Assembly (NCBI GenBank): GCA_002314635.1
Contig: DCGQ01000053.1
Span: 1 to 27,613, forward strand
DNA length: 27,613 nt
Direction: 5' to 3'
Source of the DNA: Clostridiales bacterium UBA1774
Lineage (GTDB): Bacteria > Bacillota > Clostridia > Oscillospirales > Oscillospiraceae
A model generated the notes under the pieces. It ran no database searches and had not been told where the DNA came from. It was given only the letters and a program-made list of their open reading frames with translations. This document shows positions 15,058 through 23,369 of this stretch, in pieces (position 1 is the stretch's first letter; every line of letters begins with the position of its first letter). Position numbers and translations under genes: made by a program.

Positions 15058-17526
15058 ATGCCGGATTTACCGAAAATCGAAAATGCCGCAGAGCGGAAGA
15101 AATTTGCGGAGCAGCTTCTGGAGATATTTCAGCAGGACAGCCGTGTCGAGAGCTATATCGGAGAAAAGGGCGTCCGTTTTCCCAATCAGGAAAAGGATGC
15201 GGACCTGAGAAAAAAACAGGGTCAGGAATGGAAGAACGAACAGAATGGCCCTGCGAGTAAGCTGGAAGTCTTTACGAACCAGATGGAAGTCTTTTATAAG
15301 ACGATCGAGGAAATCACCACCTGTGATGAGGAAGATTTGAATGCAAAATGGCACAATCTGGAGGTCGATCTGGAGGATCTGAATCGAATCACCCAGCGTG
15401 ACGGGGCTCCGGCGGATCTTGTGGACGAGTATTCGCAGCAATACGGCCCGAAAAACCTTGCCGACTCCTATATGGTATACGCACAGGGTATGCGGGATAT
15501 CATCCAGTATGTTTCCACGGAGCTGGATGACAAAAACCGTTCGCTGGCCGAGGAAGCAAAGAATCAGAAGGAACGGGAAGAGCTGGAACGGATGATCAGC
15601 CAGATCACCGAAAATGAGGATCAGATCGCGCAGGAGTGCAATACCATGCAGGTCAATCTGGGTGAGCTGCAGGCTAAGCTTCAAACCGGCAGAAACGTAC
15701 TGGAGACTGCCGAGGTGGAGCTGCAGACCGCGGAGCGGAATTACCGGAAAGGCGACAGAAAAAATCTGGAAACAGCAAAAAAGGAATACAATGCAGTAAA
15801 ACTGGAATACGAAACAAACCACAATAATCTGATCGAGGTTTCCGGCAAGACCGTCAGCCGAGAGGACGAGAAGAAGCTTTCCGAGCTGAATACGGGTATT
15901 CAGGAGAAACGCGAAAGCATTCAGAAACTGGAGACGGATATTGGTCAGAAATATCAGGAAGACAGCTTTTATGACAGCAGCATTGAGGAGCATGAAAACA
16001 GAATCAAAAAACTCGGAGACGAACAGCAGGCGGCAAGGGGCAGACATAAGCAGGCCGTAGAGAAATACCTTAAAGGGAGTCAGCAATATGCGGATATACT
16101 CCGTGCAATGGACACTCTGACCCAGCTGAAAGATACCATGCCGGATATCAAGAGGTTCAACGAAGCCAGTGATAAATATGTACCCATTTTATATTTGCAG
16201 CGAGGCGGATTGTTCTATGAGCACCCGAAAATTAAGGAGCTTTTCACAGAATCAGAACTGGATCAGGATAGAGCGTACAGCAATGCGGTAGATACACTGG
16301 CAAAGGGACTCGGAGATCTGGATCCGAACACGGGCACCATGGAAGTAGTATCGCATATTGCAAAAATGGAAGATAAAGGCAATCAGGAACTGTTTGATGA
16401 TCTTCTGAACAAGGACAGCTACGTTGGGAAAATCATAAAGAAAATTGAACAGGACCGTAAGGAACTGCGTAATGACAAGGAGCTTCGAACCTATCTTGCA
16501 AAGACGGAACAGATCGAAAAGGAGCAGGTTCAGCTGGATGTCCTGAAACAGAAGAAGGAACAGAAGCTTGCGGATACGGACAAACTGACTCAACTGAAAC
16601 AGGAGTTGGAGCAGGACACGGACAGCTACCGGAGCATGGCATTCGATATGTCAAACCGGTTGAAGATGGGTTATCAGCATGGGGAAGAAATCTTCAAGCC
16701 GGAGAATTATGAGGAATTTTCCAAGATGGAATCCGGTCGGAATGTGAAAAACCAGAAGCTTCTGGATGAGCTGAACAGCAAGAATAAAGAGCTTGATACC
16801 CAGATGCAGGAGAAAAAAACAAAGCTGAATCAGATCCAGAGCAGGGTTTCCGCGCTGGACATCGCCCGGGATAAACAGAAATCCGCCGAATCACAAGTCA
16901 GCAAGCTGAGCAATCTGGTCAGTATGGTGGAAAAGACCGGAGAACTGATTCAGAATAAGAATCAGATACTGGATCAGAGGGCGATAGAACGGAAGAACAC
17001 CACGATTCCGATCCGGAATGTGGAATACCTGTCTGCGCTGCAGAAAATCACAAAGCTGCTGCCGGAGGACAAGGCAAAGAACAACTCCGATGAATACAAG
17101 AAAATGCAGGAGCAGCTGGAAAAGGCCCGGAAGCTTTTCAATGGGGAGGAAAAGGGAGACCGGAAAAAGGTCATCGAGGATCTGCAGAAAAGCGCCAAGG
17201 CGTATCTGGACGAGAAAAACAGCCAATGGAGGCCCTTCCCCTCGGAGCAGCGTGTCACCCGCATGACAGGCGCAAAGGACCTGCTGGAATTCTGCAAAAA
17301 TGCACAGCGGCAGCTGATCAAGGACGAAGCGGCAGCAAAGCTGTCGGATGAGCGAAACGCGGATTACGAAAAACGCACGCCGGTGCAGGAGTTCATCCGG
17401 GATATGGACAAGCGGAAGGGAAGCATCTACCATCCGGAACCCTCCAAAGCACAGAAAAAGCCGGAGAAGGACATCAACCCGGTGATTGAGGTTCCGAAAA
17501 AGGTTCGCGTCAAGGGCGATCCCTGA
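15058..17526 (+). CDS. Large coiled-coil protein of unknown function, paralog 2
   Basis: An 822-residue paralog of the preceding gene, starting 30 bp after it behind a good TTAAGGAG and evidently co-transcribed. The N-terminal block has AAERKKFAEQ, QQDSRV (25-30) and ITTCDEE with C89. Predicted coiled coils lie at about 152-335, 458-527 and 565-638. The C-terminal block is AYLDEKNSQWRPFPSEQR with W724, then GAKDLLEFCKNAQR. The tail ends in a Pro/Lys-rich stretch (PEPSKAQKKPEKD). There is no signal peptide, membrane helix or nucleotide-binding motif. Conservation at the two ends with a variable coiled-coil middle suggests both partner-binding ends matter. Hetero-oligomerisation with paralog 1 is a plausible inference. 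I cannot assign a function. Confidence 0.85.
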   Translation: MPDLPKIENAAERKKFAEQLLEIFQQDSRVESYIGEKGVRFPNQEKDADLRKKQGQEWKNEQNGPASKLEVFTNQMEVFYKTIEEITTCDEEDLNAKWHNLEVDLEDLNRITQRDGAPADLVDEYSQQYGPKNLADSYMVYAQGMRDIIQYVSTELDDKNRSLAEEAKNQKEREELERMISQITENEDQIAQECNTMQVNLGELQAKLQTGRNVLETAEVELQTAERNYRKGDRKNLETAKKEYNAVKLEYETNHNNLIEVSGKTVSREDEKKLSELNTGIQEKRESIQKLETDIGQKYQEDSFYDSSIEEHENRIKKLGDEQQAARGRHKQAVEKYLKGSQQYADILRAMDTLTQLKDTMPDIKRFNEASDKYVPILYLQRGGLFYEHPKIKELFTESELDQDRAYSNAVDTLAKGLGDLDPNTGTMEVVSHIAKMEDKGNQELFDDLLNKDSYVGKIIKKIEQDRKELRNDKELRTYLAKTEQIEKEQVQLDVLKQKKEQKLADTDKLTQLKQELEQDTDSYRSMAFDMSNRLKMGYQHGEEIFKPENYEEFSKMESGRNVKNQKLLDELNSKNKELDTQMQEKKTKLNQIQSRVSALDIARDKQKSAESQVSKLSNLVSMVEKTGELIQNKNQILDQRAIERKNTTIPIRNVEYLSALQKITKLLPEDKAKNNSDEYKKMQEQLEKARKLFNGEEKGDRKKVIEDLQKSAKAYLDEKNSQWRPFPSEQRVTRMTGAKDLLEFCKNAQRQLIKDEAAAKLSDERNADYEKRTPVQEFIRDMDKRKGSIYHPEPSKAQKKPEKDINPVIEVPKKVRVKGDP

Positions 17527-17538
17527 GAAAAACAGAAT

Positions 17539-17586
17539 ACGGGACGGTTCCGACCCCCAAAAAAGGGTTCGGGAACCGTCCCGTTT
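17539..17586 (+). terminator. Strong rho-independent terminator after the coiled-coil operon
   Basis: ACGGGACGGTTCC (17539-17551) pairs perfectly with GGAACCGTCCCGT (17572-17584), with further CCC/GGG pairing in the loop, and T5 follows. It lies between two convergent genes and could also stop helicase transcripts, because an A-run precedes the stem. Confidence 0.9.
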
Positions 17587-17594
17587 TTCCATGT

Positions 17595-19721
17595 TCAGAG
17601 CTTTTCCATTTTCATGCCTGCGCTGATGCTGCGGCAGGTTTTCAGCAGATCGAAGCGGATGCCGTAGCTCTGGCGGGCAAGGTCCACGGTCTCCACCACG
17701 CCCTCACCCAGAATCGGGTGACGGACCCGGTCGCCGGGCTGAAAGGTCATGGCGGGCGGGGCCTTTTCCTCAGAGAACACATCCGGCAGCATCAGCGCCG
17801 GGTCCAGCTCCACCACGAAATCCAGATTGTCCGTCCCGCTGTCGAACAGGAACCGGGAGGGCAGACGGACGCTGCCGCCGCCCTCCACCCCTGCCGAATC
17901 GGAGAGATAGAGCCGATCCTTCGCCCGGGTATAGGCCACATAGCAGAGCCGCCGTTCCTCCTCCAGCGCCTCCTTCGTCAGCACCTTCCGGCTGGGGAAG
18001 CTGCCCTCGGACAGGGAGGACAGAAAAACCGTGGGAAATTCCAGACCCTTTGCGCCGTGTACCGTCATCAGCTTCACGGTGCCGGTCTCCTGCCGATCCA
18101 GATCGGTGAACAGCGCGGCCATCCGCAGATACTCCGCAAGGGAGAAATCCTCCCCTGCCTGCATCTCGTATTCCAGAATGCTCTGTTTCAGCTCGCTCAG
18201 GTTGTTCAGCCGCTCCTGTGCGCCGCAGAGCCGCAGATATTCCTCATAGCCGCTTTCGTGCAGCAGCCTTGCCAGCAGATCGGTCAGCGTCAGCCCGTCC
18301 TGCTCCCGGCGGAGAGCTTCGATCAGCAGCACATAGTTCCGCGCCCCGGTATTGCGGAACAGGGGTGCGTCCAGATGCTGCTTCAGCGTCTCATACAGGG
18401 TGCTGTCGGTGCTGACCGCCTGTTCCCGCAGGAAGGCGATGCGCTTTCGCCCCATGCTGCGCCGGGGTTCGTTCACCGTCCGCAGAAAGCTGAGATCATC
18501 CCCGGCGGAGATCATCCGCAGGTAGCACAGCACATCCTTGATCTCCTTCCGGTGGTAGAACTCCACGCCGTTATACAGCGTATAGGGGATCTTCGCGCCG
18601 ATCAGCGCTTCCTCCAGACTGCGGGACATATGGTTTGCCCGGTAGAGCAGGGCGATGGAACCGGGTCTGTCCCCTGCCTCCAGCCGCTCCCGGATCTTCT
18701 CCACGATCCACCCGGCCTCTGCCTGCGGCCCCGGCGCATGGTAGTACAGCGGCTTTTCCCCGCCTTCCCGCAGGGCGTTCAGCTCCTTGGGCAGACGGTT
18801 GGTATTGTGGGCGATCAGGTGATTGGCCGCGCTGAGGATCGGCGGCAGGGTGCGGTAATTGCGGGTGAGGATGATGGTCTCCCCCTCCGGGTGCCGCTCC
18901 CCGAAATCCAGAATGTGCCGCACATCCGCGCCCCGGAAGGTGTAGATGGTCTGATCCGGGTCGCCCACCACAAAGAGATTGTGGTGCTTTCCCGCCAGAA
19001 GCTCGCTGAGGGCGTATTCGTCCCCGTCGATGTCCTGATATTCGTCCACCATGATGTACTCCAGCCGGTTCTGCCACTTCTCCCGGGTGACTTCATCCGT
19101 GCGGAGAATGTAGAGGGAAAAGAGGATCAGATCGTCAAAGTCCAGTCCGAAGGCCTTCCGGGTCTCATAGGCAAAGCGCCACAGCACCTTATGCTTTAAG
19201 TCCTTCGCCTCCCCCTCCAGCTTCCGCAGCCTGCTTAGATCCGGGTCGGTGAAGGTGGCTACATAGTCGTGGGTGCCCTTCCACACGGCGATGAAGTCCA
19301 TCTCGTCCTGCACCGTCAGCTGGCGGCTGGTGATGCCCATGTCCGCGAAAATCTGTTTCAGAATGTCCTCCCGGTCGGTGTTGTCCAGCACCGTGAAGGT
19401 TTCCGGGTAGGAGATCACATGGCAGTCCTCCCGCAGCAGCGCTACACAGAAGCTGTGAAAGGTGCAGATATAGCCAAGGTCCTGCCCGGGCAGCAGGCTG
19501 CGGATGCGGGTCTTCATCTCGGCAGCGGCATGGTTGGTGAAGGTCATGCAGGCGATGGCAGCGGGGGAAATGCCTAGTCCCTCCACCAGATAGCCGAAGC
19601 GGCGGCTCAGCGTTTTGGTTTTGCCCGTACCCGCACCGGCCACCACCCGGATATACCCTTCCGTGGCGGTGACAGCGGAGAGCTGCTCCGGATTCAGGTC
19701 ATTCAGCAGCGTGTCAAGCAT
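17595..19721 (-). CDS. pcrA: UvrD/PcrA-type superfamily 1 DNA helicase
   Basis: A 708-residue ATP-dependent 3'-5' DNA helicase of the UvrD/Rep/PcrA group, acting in repair and in clearing protein blocks from DNA. Motifs seen in order are the Q-motif LNPEQLSAV, Walker A AGAGTGKT (28-35), TFHSF, Walker B MVDEYQD (about 223), motif III VGDPDQTIYTFRGA, motif IV RNYRT, motif V VKLMTVHGAKGLEF and motif VI CYVAYTRAKDRL (about 594). The C-terminal PGDRVRHPILGEGVVE is the Tudor-like domain that in PcrA/UvrD contacts RNA polymerase. GGGGAGG supports the start. It is encoded head-on to the rightward fork from oriC and converges on the coiled-coil operon. Only a weak promoter (-10 TAGAAT at 19775-19780) is visible. 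Confidence 0.95.
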   Translation of the reverse strand: MLDTLLNDLNPEQLSAVTATEGYIRVVAGAGTGKTKTLSRRFGYLVEGLGISPAAIACMTFTNHAAAEMKTRIRSLLPGQDLGYICTFHSFCVALLREDCHVISYPETFTVLDNTDREDILKQIFADMGITSRQLTVQDEMDFIAVWKGTHDYVATFTDPDLSRLRKLEGEAKDLKHKVLWRFAYETRKAFGLDFDDLILFSLYILRTDEVTREKWQNRLEYIMVDEYQDIDGDEYALSELLAGKHHNLFVVGDPDQTIYTFRGADVRHILDFGERHPEGETIILTRNYRTLPPILSAANHLIAHNTNRLPKELNALREGGEKPLYYHAPGPQAEAGWIVEKIRERLEAGDRPGSIALLYRANHMSRSLEEALIGAKIPYTLYNGVEFYHRKEIKDVLCYLRMISAGDDLSFLRTVNEPRRSMGRKRIAFLREQAVSTDSTLYETLKQHLDAPLFRNTGARNYVLLIEALRREQDGLTLTDLLARLLHESGYEEYLRLCGAQERLNNLSELKQSILEYEMQAGEDFSLAEYLRMAALFTDLDRQETGTVKLMTVHGAKGLEFPTVFLSSLSEGSFPSRKVLTKEALEEERRLCYVAYTRAKDRLYLSDSAGVEGGGSVRLPSRFLFDSGTDNLDFVVELDPALMLPDVFSEEKAPPAMTFQPGDRVRHPILGEGVVETVDLARQSYGIRFDLLKTCRSISAGMKMEKL

Positions 19722-19837
19722 GATACAGTACCTCCCCGGTCAAAATGTGATGTTCACTTTTTTGATTCGGTTCTATTCTAAAAAATACTGAGTCCGTTAA
19801 AACTGCCTGTCTTTTCTTTTTTCTGCAAATGTGCTAA

Positions 19838-19863
19838 GATTTTTCCGGAATTGCGGAAAAATC
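19838..19863 (+). promoter_or_regulatory. Perfect 10-bp inverted repeat abutting a ribosome binding site
   Basis: GATTTTTCCG (19838-19847) and CGGAAAAATC (19854-19863) form a perfect dyad with a 6-bp centre. It overlaps a candidate extended -10 (TGC TAAGAT, 19835-19840) and ends exactly where the GGAGG of the next gene begins (19864). It could be an operator or an RNA hairpin controlling ribosome access. Confidence 0.45.
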
Positions 19864-19875
19864 GGAGGACAAAAT

Positions 19876-21078
19876 ATGGAGAAGATCATGGGGATCCTGC
19901 TGGCAGCGGGTTATTCCTCCCGGATGGGGAAATTCAAGCCGCTGCTGCCGGTCTGCGGCCTTCCTGCGCTGGAACGGGGCATTCGCTGTCTGCTGGCAGC
20001 GGGACTGCCGGTGACGGTGGTCACCGGGCATCGGCATGAGGAGCTTTCGCCGCTGATCACCCGGCTTGGTGCGGCGGAGCGGTACAATCCGGACTATGAT
20101 ACCGGGATGTTCAGCTCGGTACAGGCGGGTATTTCCGCCTCGCTGGGGATGGACGGCGCTGTGCTGATGCCCTGCGACTGCGCTGCCGTGCCGCCGGAGG
20201 CGGTGAAGCAGCTGATCGCCTGTGCGGGAGACCGGGGCGAATACGCCCTGCCCACCTATGAAGGGAAAAACGGCCACCCCCTGTTCATTCCCGGCCGCTA
20301 TTTTGAGGAAATCCTCCGCTATACCGGCCCCGGCGGCCTGAAGGGCGCACGGGAGCTGCACCGGGACAGGCTGCTGCGACTTCCCATGCCCTATCCCGGC
20401 ACCCTGCCGGACATGGACACGAAGGAGGACTACGAGGCGCTGTGCCGGAGCATGGCCTACGACGGACTGGATGAACTGATCTGCGGGCGGCGCTTCCTGC
20501 TGGTGCGCCACGGCGCAACCGAGCTGCACAGCGGCAAGGTCATCATGGGTCGCTATGACGCCAGGCTTTCGGATATCGGGCGGCAGCAGATGCGGGAGCT
20601 GGGGGAAAAGCTCAGTCTGACCGCCCTGCACACCGATTCCGTTTATTTCAGTCCCCAGAGCCGGGCGGCGGACAGTGCGGCGATCCTGAATGAAACGCTG
20701 CAGCGCACACCGGTTCCGGTATCAGCCTTCCGGGAAATCTCGCTGGGCGCGTGGGACGGACTGCTGATCGACGAGGTAAAGCGCCGCTGGCCGCAGGAAT
20801 ACGCCCGCCGGGGCGAATACCTGATGGGGTATCGGTTCGACGGGGACAGCGAAAGCTTTTACGAGGTGGAATACCGGGTGCGGAAGGGCCTGATCGACCT
20901 GCTGCAGCGGGACAGCAGTCCGGATATCCTGATCGTGTCTCACGCGGGGGCCATCAAGTGCCTGTACGGCGTGATCACCGGCATCGGCATCGACCGGGCC
21001 TTTCACGAATGCAGACCGGAAAAGGGTCAGCTTACCGTGGTGAGCAGTCCCGGCAATACCTTCCTCAGCCTCCCGTAG
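19876..21078 (+). CDS. Fused MobA/MocA-like nucleotidyltransferase and histidine phosphatase
   Basis: A 400-residue two-domain protein. Residues 1 to about 190 form a MobA-like NTP-transferase: LAAGYSSRMGKFKPLL (9-24), metal-site D101 in MPCDCAAVP, KNGHPLF and DMDTKEDY (D181). This family includes CTP:molybdopterin cytidylyltransferase (MocA). Residues from about 205 onward form a histidine phosphatase: LVRHG with H212 as the phospho-acceptor, and SHAG with H356. The start at 19876 is chosen because GGAGG lies 7 bp upstream; an earlier in-frame ATG lacks such a site and would lie inside the dyad region. The combined activity suggests handling of a nucleotide-activated cofactor, but no molybdenum cofactor gene is in the window and the substrate is unknown. 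Confidence 0.88.
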   Translation: MEKIMGILLAAGYSSRMGKFKPLLPVCGLPALERGIRCLLAAGLPVTVVTGHRHEELSPLITRLGAAERYNPDYDTGMFSSVQAGISASLGMDGAVLMPCDCAAVPPEAVKQLIACAGDRGEYALPTYEGKNGHPLFIPGRYFEEILRYTGPGGLKGARELHRDRLLRLPMPYPGTLPDMDTKEDYEALCRSMAYDGLDELICGRRFLLVRHGATELHSGKVIMGRYDARLSDIGRQQMRELGEKLSLTALHTDSVYFSPQSRAADSAAILNETLQRTPVPVSAFREISLGAWDGLLIDEVKRRWPQEYARRGEYLMGYRFDGDSESFYEVEYRVRKGLIDLLQRDSSPDILIVSHAGAIKCLYGVITGIGIDRAFHECRPEKGQLTVVSSPGNTFLSLP

Positions 21079-21113
21079 ACCGCTGCGGGCAGCGAACTCT
21101 GCGAGGCTTCTGT

Positions 21114-22277
21114 TCAATCGTCTTGCCTTGTTTTCTGAACTATGTTTTTGTATGCAGTCTGTGCCGCTTCCCGCAGGGAGGCGGCATCGTTTTGCAGCGT
21201 GCCTGCCTGCACCTGCCGCAGCAGCGCATTCAGACACTGACCCATCTGAGGCCCGTCTGGATAACCCAGCTCCCGCAGCTCCCCACCGGAGATGGACAGC
21301 TCCCGGACGGTCAGCGGCATGGGTTCCTGCCGCAGCGCACGCAGCATGGGGGAATCGCCCCGGAGCAGCGCACTGTCTGCCCAGCCAAGCAGCGCTGCCA
21401 GCCGTGCCATGTCCTCCCGCCGCTCCGTCAGCGTCAGCGCCAGCGCCTGCCGGAACCGGGCAATGCGCCGCTGTTCCTCTCCGGAACAGCGCAGCTTCTC
21501 CGAAAGCGCGGCGGCCTGCTGCCCACAGAGCAGCGCAAAGCGGAGGCAGAAATCCGCCGGGGCAGCGGAAACGGCCTCTGTATCGGAAAAATCCACCCCC
21601 GGCAGCACCACGGACAGGATATCTCCGTAATCCCGGAAAACCCGGCTGCAGCCGGGGGACAGCAGCAGACCCCGCAGCTCCTTCTGCACCCGTTCCGGGG
21701 ACAGGAGCCGGAGCGTGGGACACAGCGCCCGCATGGCCGCTTCCGTGGCCGGTTCCACGGCAAAGTCCAGCTTTCCCGCGAAGCGAAGACCCCGCAGGAT
21801 CCGCAGCGCATCCTCCCGGAACCGGGTCTCCGGGTCGCCCACGCAGCGGAGGATGCCCGCTTGCAGGTCGGCTCTGCCGCCGAACAGGTCGATGACGCTG
21901 CCTGTTTCGTCCAGCGCCATGGCATTCACCGTGAAGTCCCGGCGGCACAGATCCTCCCGCAGCGAGGGAGTGAAGCGCACCGCATCCGGCTTCCGGTGGT
22001 CGGCATAGGCTCCGTCCACCCGGTAGGTGGTGATCTCCACGCTGCGGTTTCCGCTTCGCACCGTCACCGTGCCGTGCTTCAGGCCGGTGGGGACGGCGTA
22101 GGCTTCTCCGAACAGGCGCAGCACCGCATCCGGCAGCGCGGAGGTACACACATCCCAGTCCTCCGGCACCTTGCCCATCAGCCTGTCCCGCACGCAGCCG
22201 CCTACCGGACAGGCTTCAAACCCGGCAGCGCGGAGCGTATCCAGCACCGCCTGTATTTCCCCGGGAATGGGGATCAC
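21114..22277 (-). CDS. cca: CCA tRNA nucleotidyltransferase
   Basis: A 387-residue class II tRNA nucleotidyltransferase that adds or repairs the 3' CCA of tRNA. The head domain shows PVGGCVRDRLMG, the metal pair D40 and D42 in EDWDVCTSA, E81 in VEITTYR, and RRDFTVNAMA (112-121). EDALRILRGLRFAGKL marks the neck, which contributes to nucleotide selection. The length and motif order suit a Firmicutes CCA-adding enzyme rather than poly(A) polymerase. Its ATG overlaps the stop of the cysteine-rich gene by 4 bp, so the two are probably co-translated. It converges on the NTP-transferase gene with only a 35-bp gap and no obvious terminator. Confidence 0.94.
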   Translation of the reverse strand: MIPIPGEIQAVLDTLRAAGFEACPVGGCVRDRLMGKVPEDWDVCTSALPDAVLRLFGEAYAVPTGLKHGTVTVRSGNRSVEITTYRVDGAYADHRKPDAVRFTPSLREDLCRRDFTVNAMALDETGSVIDLFGGRADLQAGILRCVGDPETRFREDALRILRGLRFAGKLDFAVEPATEAAMRALCPTLRLLSPERVQKELRGLLLSPGCSRVFRDYGDILSVVLPGVDFSDTEAVSAAPADFCLRFALLCGQQAAALSEKLRCSGEEQRRIARFRQALALTLTERREDMARLAALLGWADSALLRGDSPMLRALRQEPMPLTVRELSISGGELRELGYPDGPQMGQCLNALLRQVQAGTLQNDAASLREAAQTAYKNIVQKTRQDD

Positions 22278-22555
22278 GGCTGCTCCTTTTTTGCCGCCAG
22301 CCGGGCGACTTCGGAGAAACGGTCGGTAATATAGCCGTAGTTCCCGCGGATATGGGGAATCAGACAGGCGGAGCAGTCCTTAATGCCGGATTCCGTGTAA
22401 CGGAAATTGCCCTTGCAGCCTTCGCCCAGCGCGTACAGGGGGCAGTAGCAGAACAGACAGTTGAAATTTTCCGGGTCAGCGGTTTCGTGACAGGGGAAAC
22501 ACTCACACTGCCGGTTCTGAAAAAACGCATAATGCTTATCATGCCAGTCTTCCAT
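22274..22555 (-). CDS. Cysteine-rich small-domain protein (PF04071 type)
   Basis: A 93-residue protein with the pattern CECFPCH, FNCLFCYCPLY, GCKGNF and KDCSACLIPH. This matches the cysteine-rich small domain family, often predicted to bind zinc or an iron-sulfur cluster and in several genomes found near cobalamin genes. Nine cysteines and three histidines in a compact region support metal binding. The C-terminal ~25 residues are helical and charged. GTGAGGTGA upstream supports the start. It is the first gene of a two-gene unit with cca. No function is experimentally certain for the family. Confidence 0.82.
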   Translation of the reverse strand: MEDWHDKHYAFFQNRQCECFPCHETADPENFNCLFCYCPLYALGEGCKGNFRYTESGIKDCSACLIPHIRGNYGYITDRFSEVARLAAKKEQP

Positions 22556-22606
22556 GTTGGATCACCTCACGAGAATCATAGCAGGATTTTGAACCGGGTG
22601 CAAGGC

Positions 22607-22635
22607 TTGTTTCCCGTGTCCCGACATGGTACAAT
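22607..22635 (+). promoter_or_regulatory. Promoter of the SDR-NusG_II-Gx transporter operon
   Basis: TTGTTT (22607-22612), a 17-bp spacer and TACAAT (22630-22635) preceded by TGG form an extended -10 promoter. The start codon follows 26 bp after the -10 with AAAGGAG in between, so the leader is short. Confidence 0.65.
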
Positions 22636-22661
22636 ACAGGGCGTAAAGGAGCTGATATCCC

Positions 22662-23369
22662 ATGAAAAGTGCGCTGATCACCGGCGGTCCCGGCGGCATC
22701 GGCAGCGCCATCTGCCGCGCTCTGGCTGCGGACGGCTGGTTTGTGAATCTCGTATACCATCAGAACCGGGAGGGTGCCGAAGCGCTGGCACAGGAGCTGC
22801 ACGGCCGCGCCTTCTGCGCCAACATCGGCGAGGAACAGGAGACGGAGCAGCTGTTTTCGGCGGTGGGAGCTGTGGATTTGCTGGTGCTGAATGCAGGCGT
22901 ATCCTATTACGGCCTTCTCACCGATATGTCCTACGGAGACTGGCGGGCGCTGATGTCCGTGAATCTGGACGGGGCATTTCTCTGCTGCCGCCATGCCATT
23001 CCGCCCATGGTGCGGAAGCAGGCGGGCAATATCATCTTCATCTCCTCCATGTGGGGACAGGTGGGGGCCTCCTGCGAGGTGGCCTATTCCGCCTCCAAGG
23101 CGGCACTCTGCGGCATGACCAAGGCGCTCAGCAAGGAGCTGGCGCCCAGCGGCATCCGCGTCAACTGCGTGGCTCCCGGCGTGATTCAGACCGCCATGCT
23201 CCGCAGCTTCAACGCAGAGGAACTGGAGGAGCTGCGGCAGGAGACGCCGCTGGAACGGCTGGGTCAGCCGGAGGATGTGGCAAACGCGGTGCGCTTTCTG
23301 GCCTCAGAGCAGTCCTCCTTCATCACCGGGCAGATTCTGGGCGTAAACGGCGGCTTTGTGATCACATGA
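22662..23369 (+). CDS. Short-chain dehydrogenase/reductase, FabG-like
   Basis: A 235-residue classical SDR. The NAD(P)-binding motif is TGGPGGIG (7-14), and the NAG motif is at residues 77-79. The catalytic residues are S129 (ISSMWG), Y142 and K146 (AYSASK), with N101 completing the tetrad. APGVIQTAM and ITGQILGVNGG at the C-terminus are typical of 3-oxoacyl-ACP reductases. It lies outside any fatty-acid cluster, so the specific substrate is uncertain. AAAGGAG supports the start. Its stop overlaps the next gene by 4 bp. Confidence 0.9.
   Translation: MKSALITGGPGGIGSAICRALAADGWFVNLVYHQNREGAEALAQELHGRAFCANIGEEQETEQLFSAVGAVDLLVLNAGVSYYGLLTDMSYGDWRALMSVNLDGAFLCCRHAIPPMVRKQAGNIIFISSMWGQVGASCEVAYSASKAALCGMTKALSKELAPSGIRVNCVAPGVIQTAMLRSFNAEELEELRQETPLERLGQPEDVANAVRFLASEQSSFITGQILGVNGGFVIT

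Noticed and set aside
13918..16086. Hydrophobic minus-strand frames opposite the coiled-coil genes, looking like membrane proteins
   Set aside because: Antisense of Lys/Glu codons naturally reads as Phe/Leu, so apparent membrane character is expected as an artefact.
12637..17526. The coiled-coil pair as SMC/Rad50-type ATPases
   Set aside because: No Walker A, signature or Walker B motif is present in either protein.
22352..23365. Continuous plus-strand frame running through the SDR region into the NusG_II gene
   Set aside because: The SDR is encoded in a different frame with full catalytic residues. The NusG_II protein starts at the ATG at 23366 with its signal-anchor helix.
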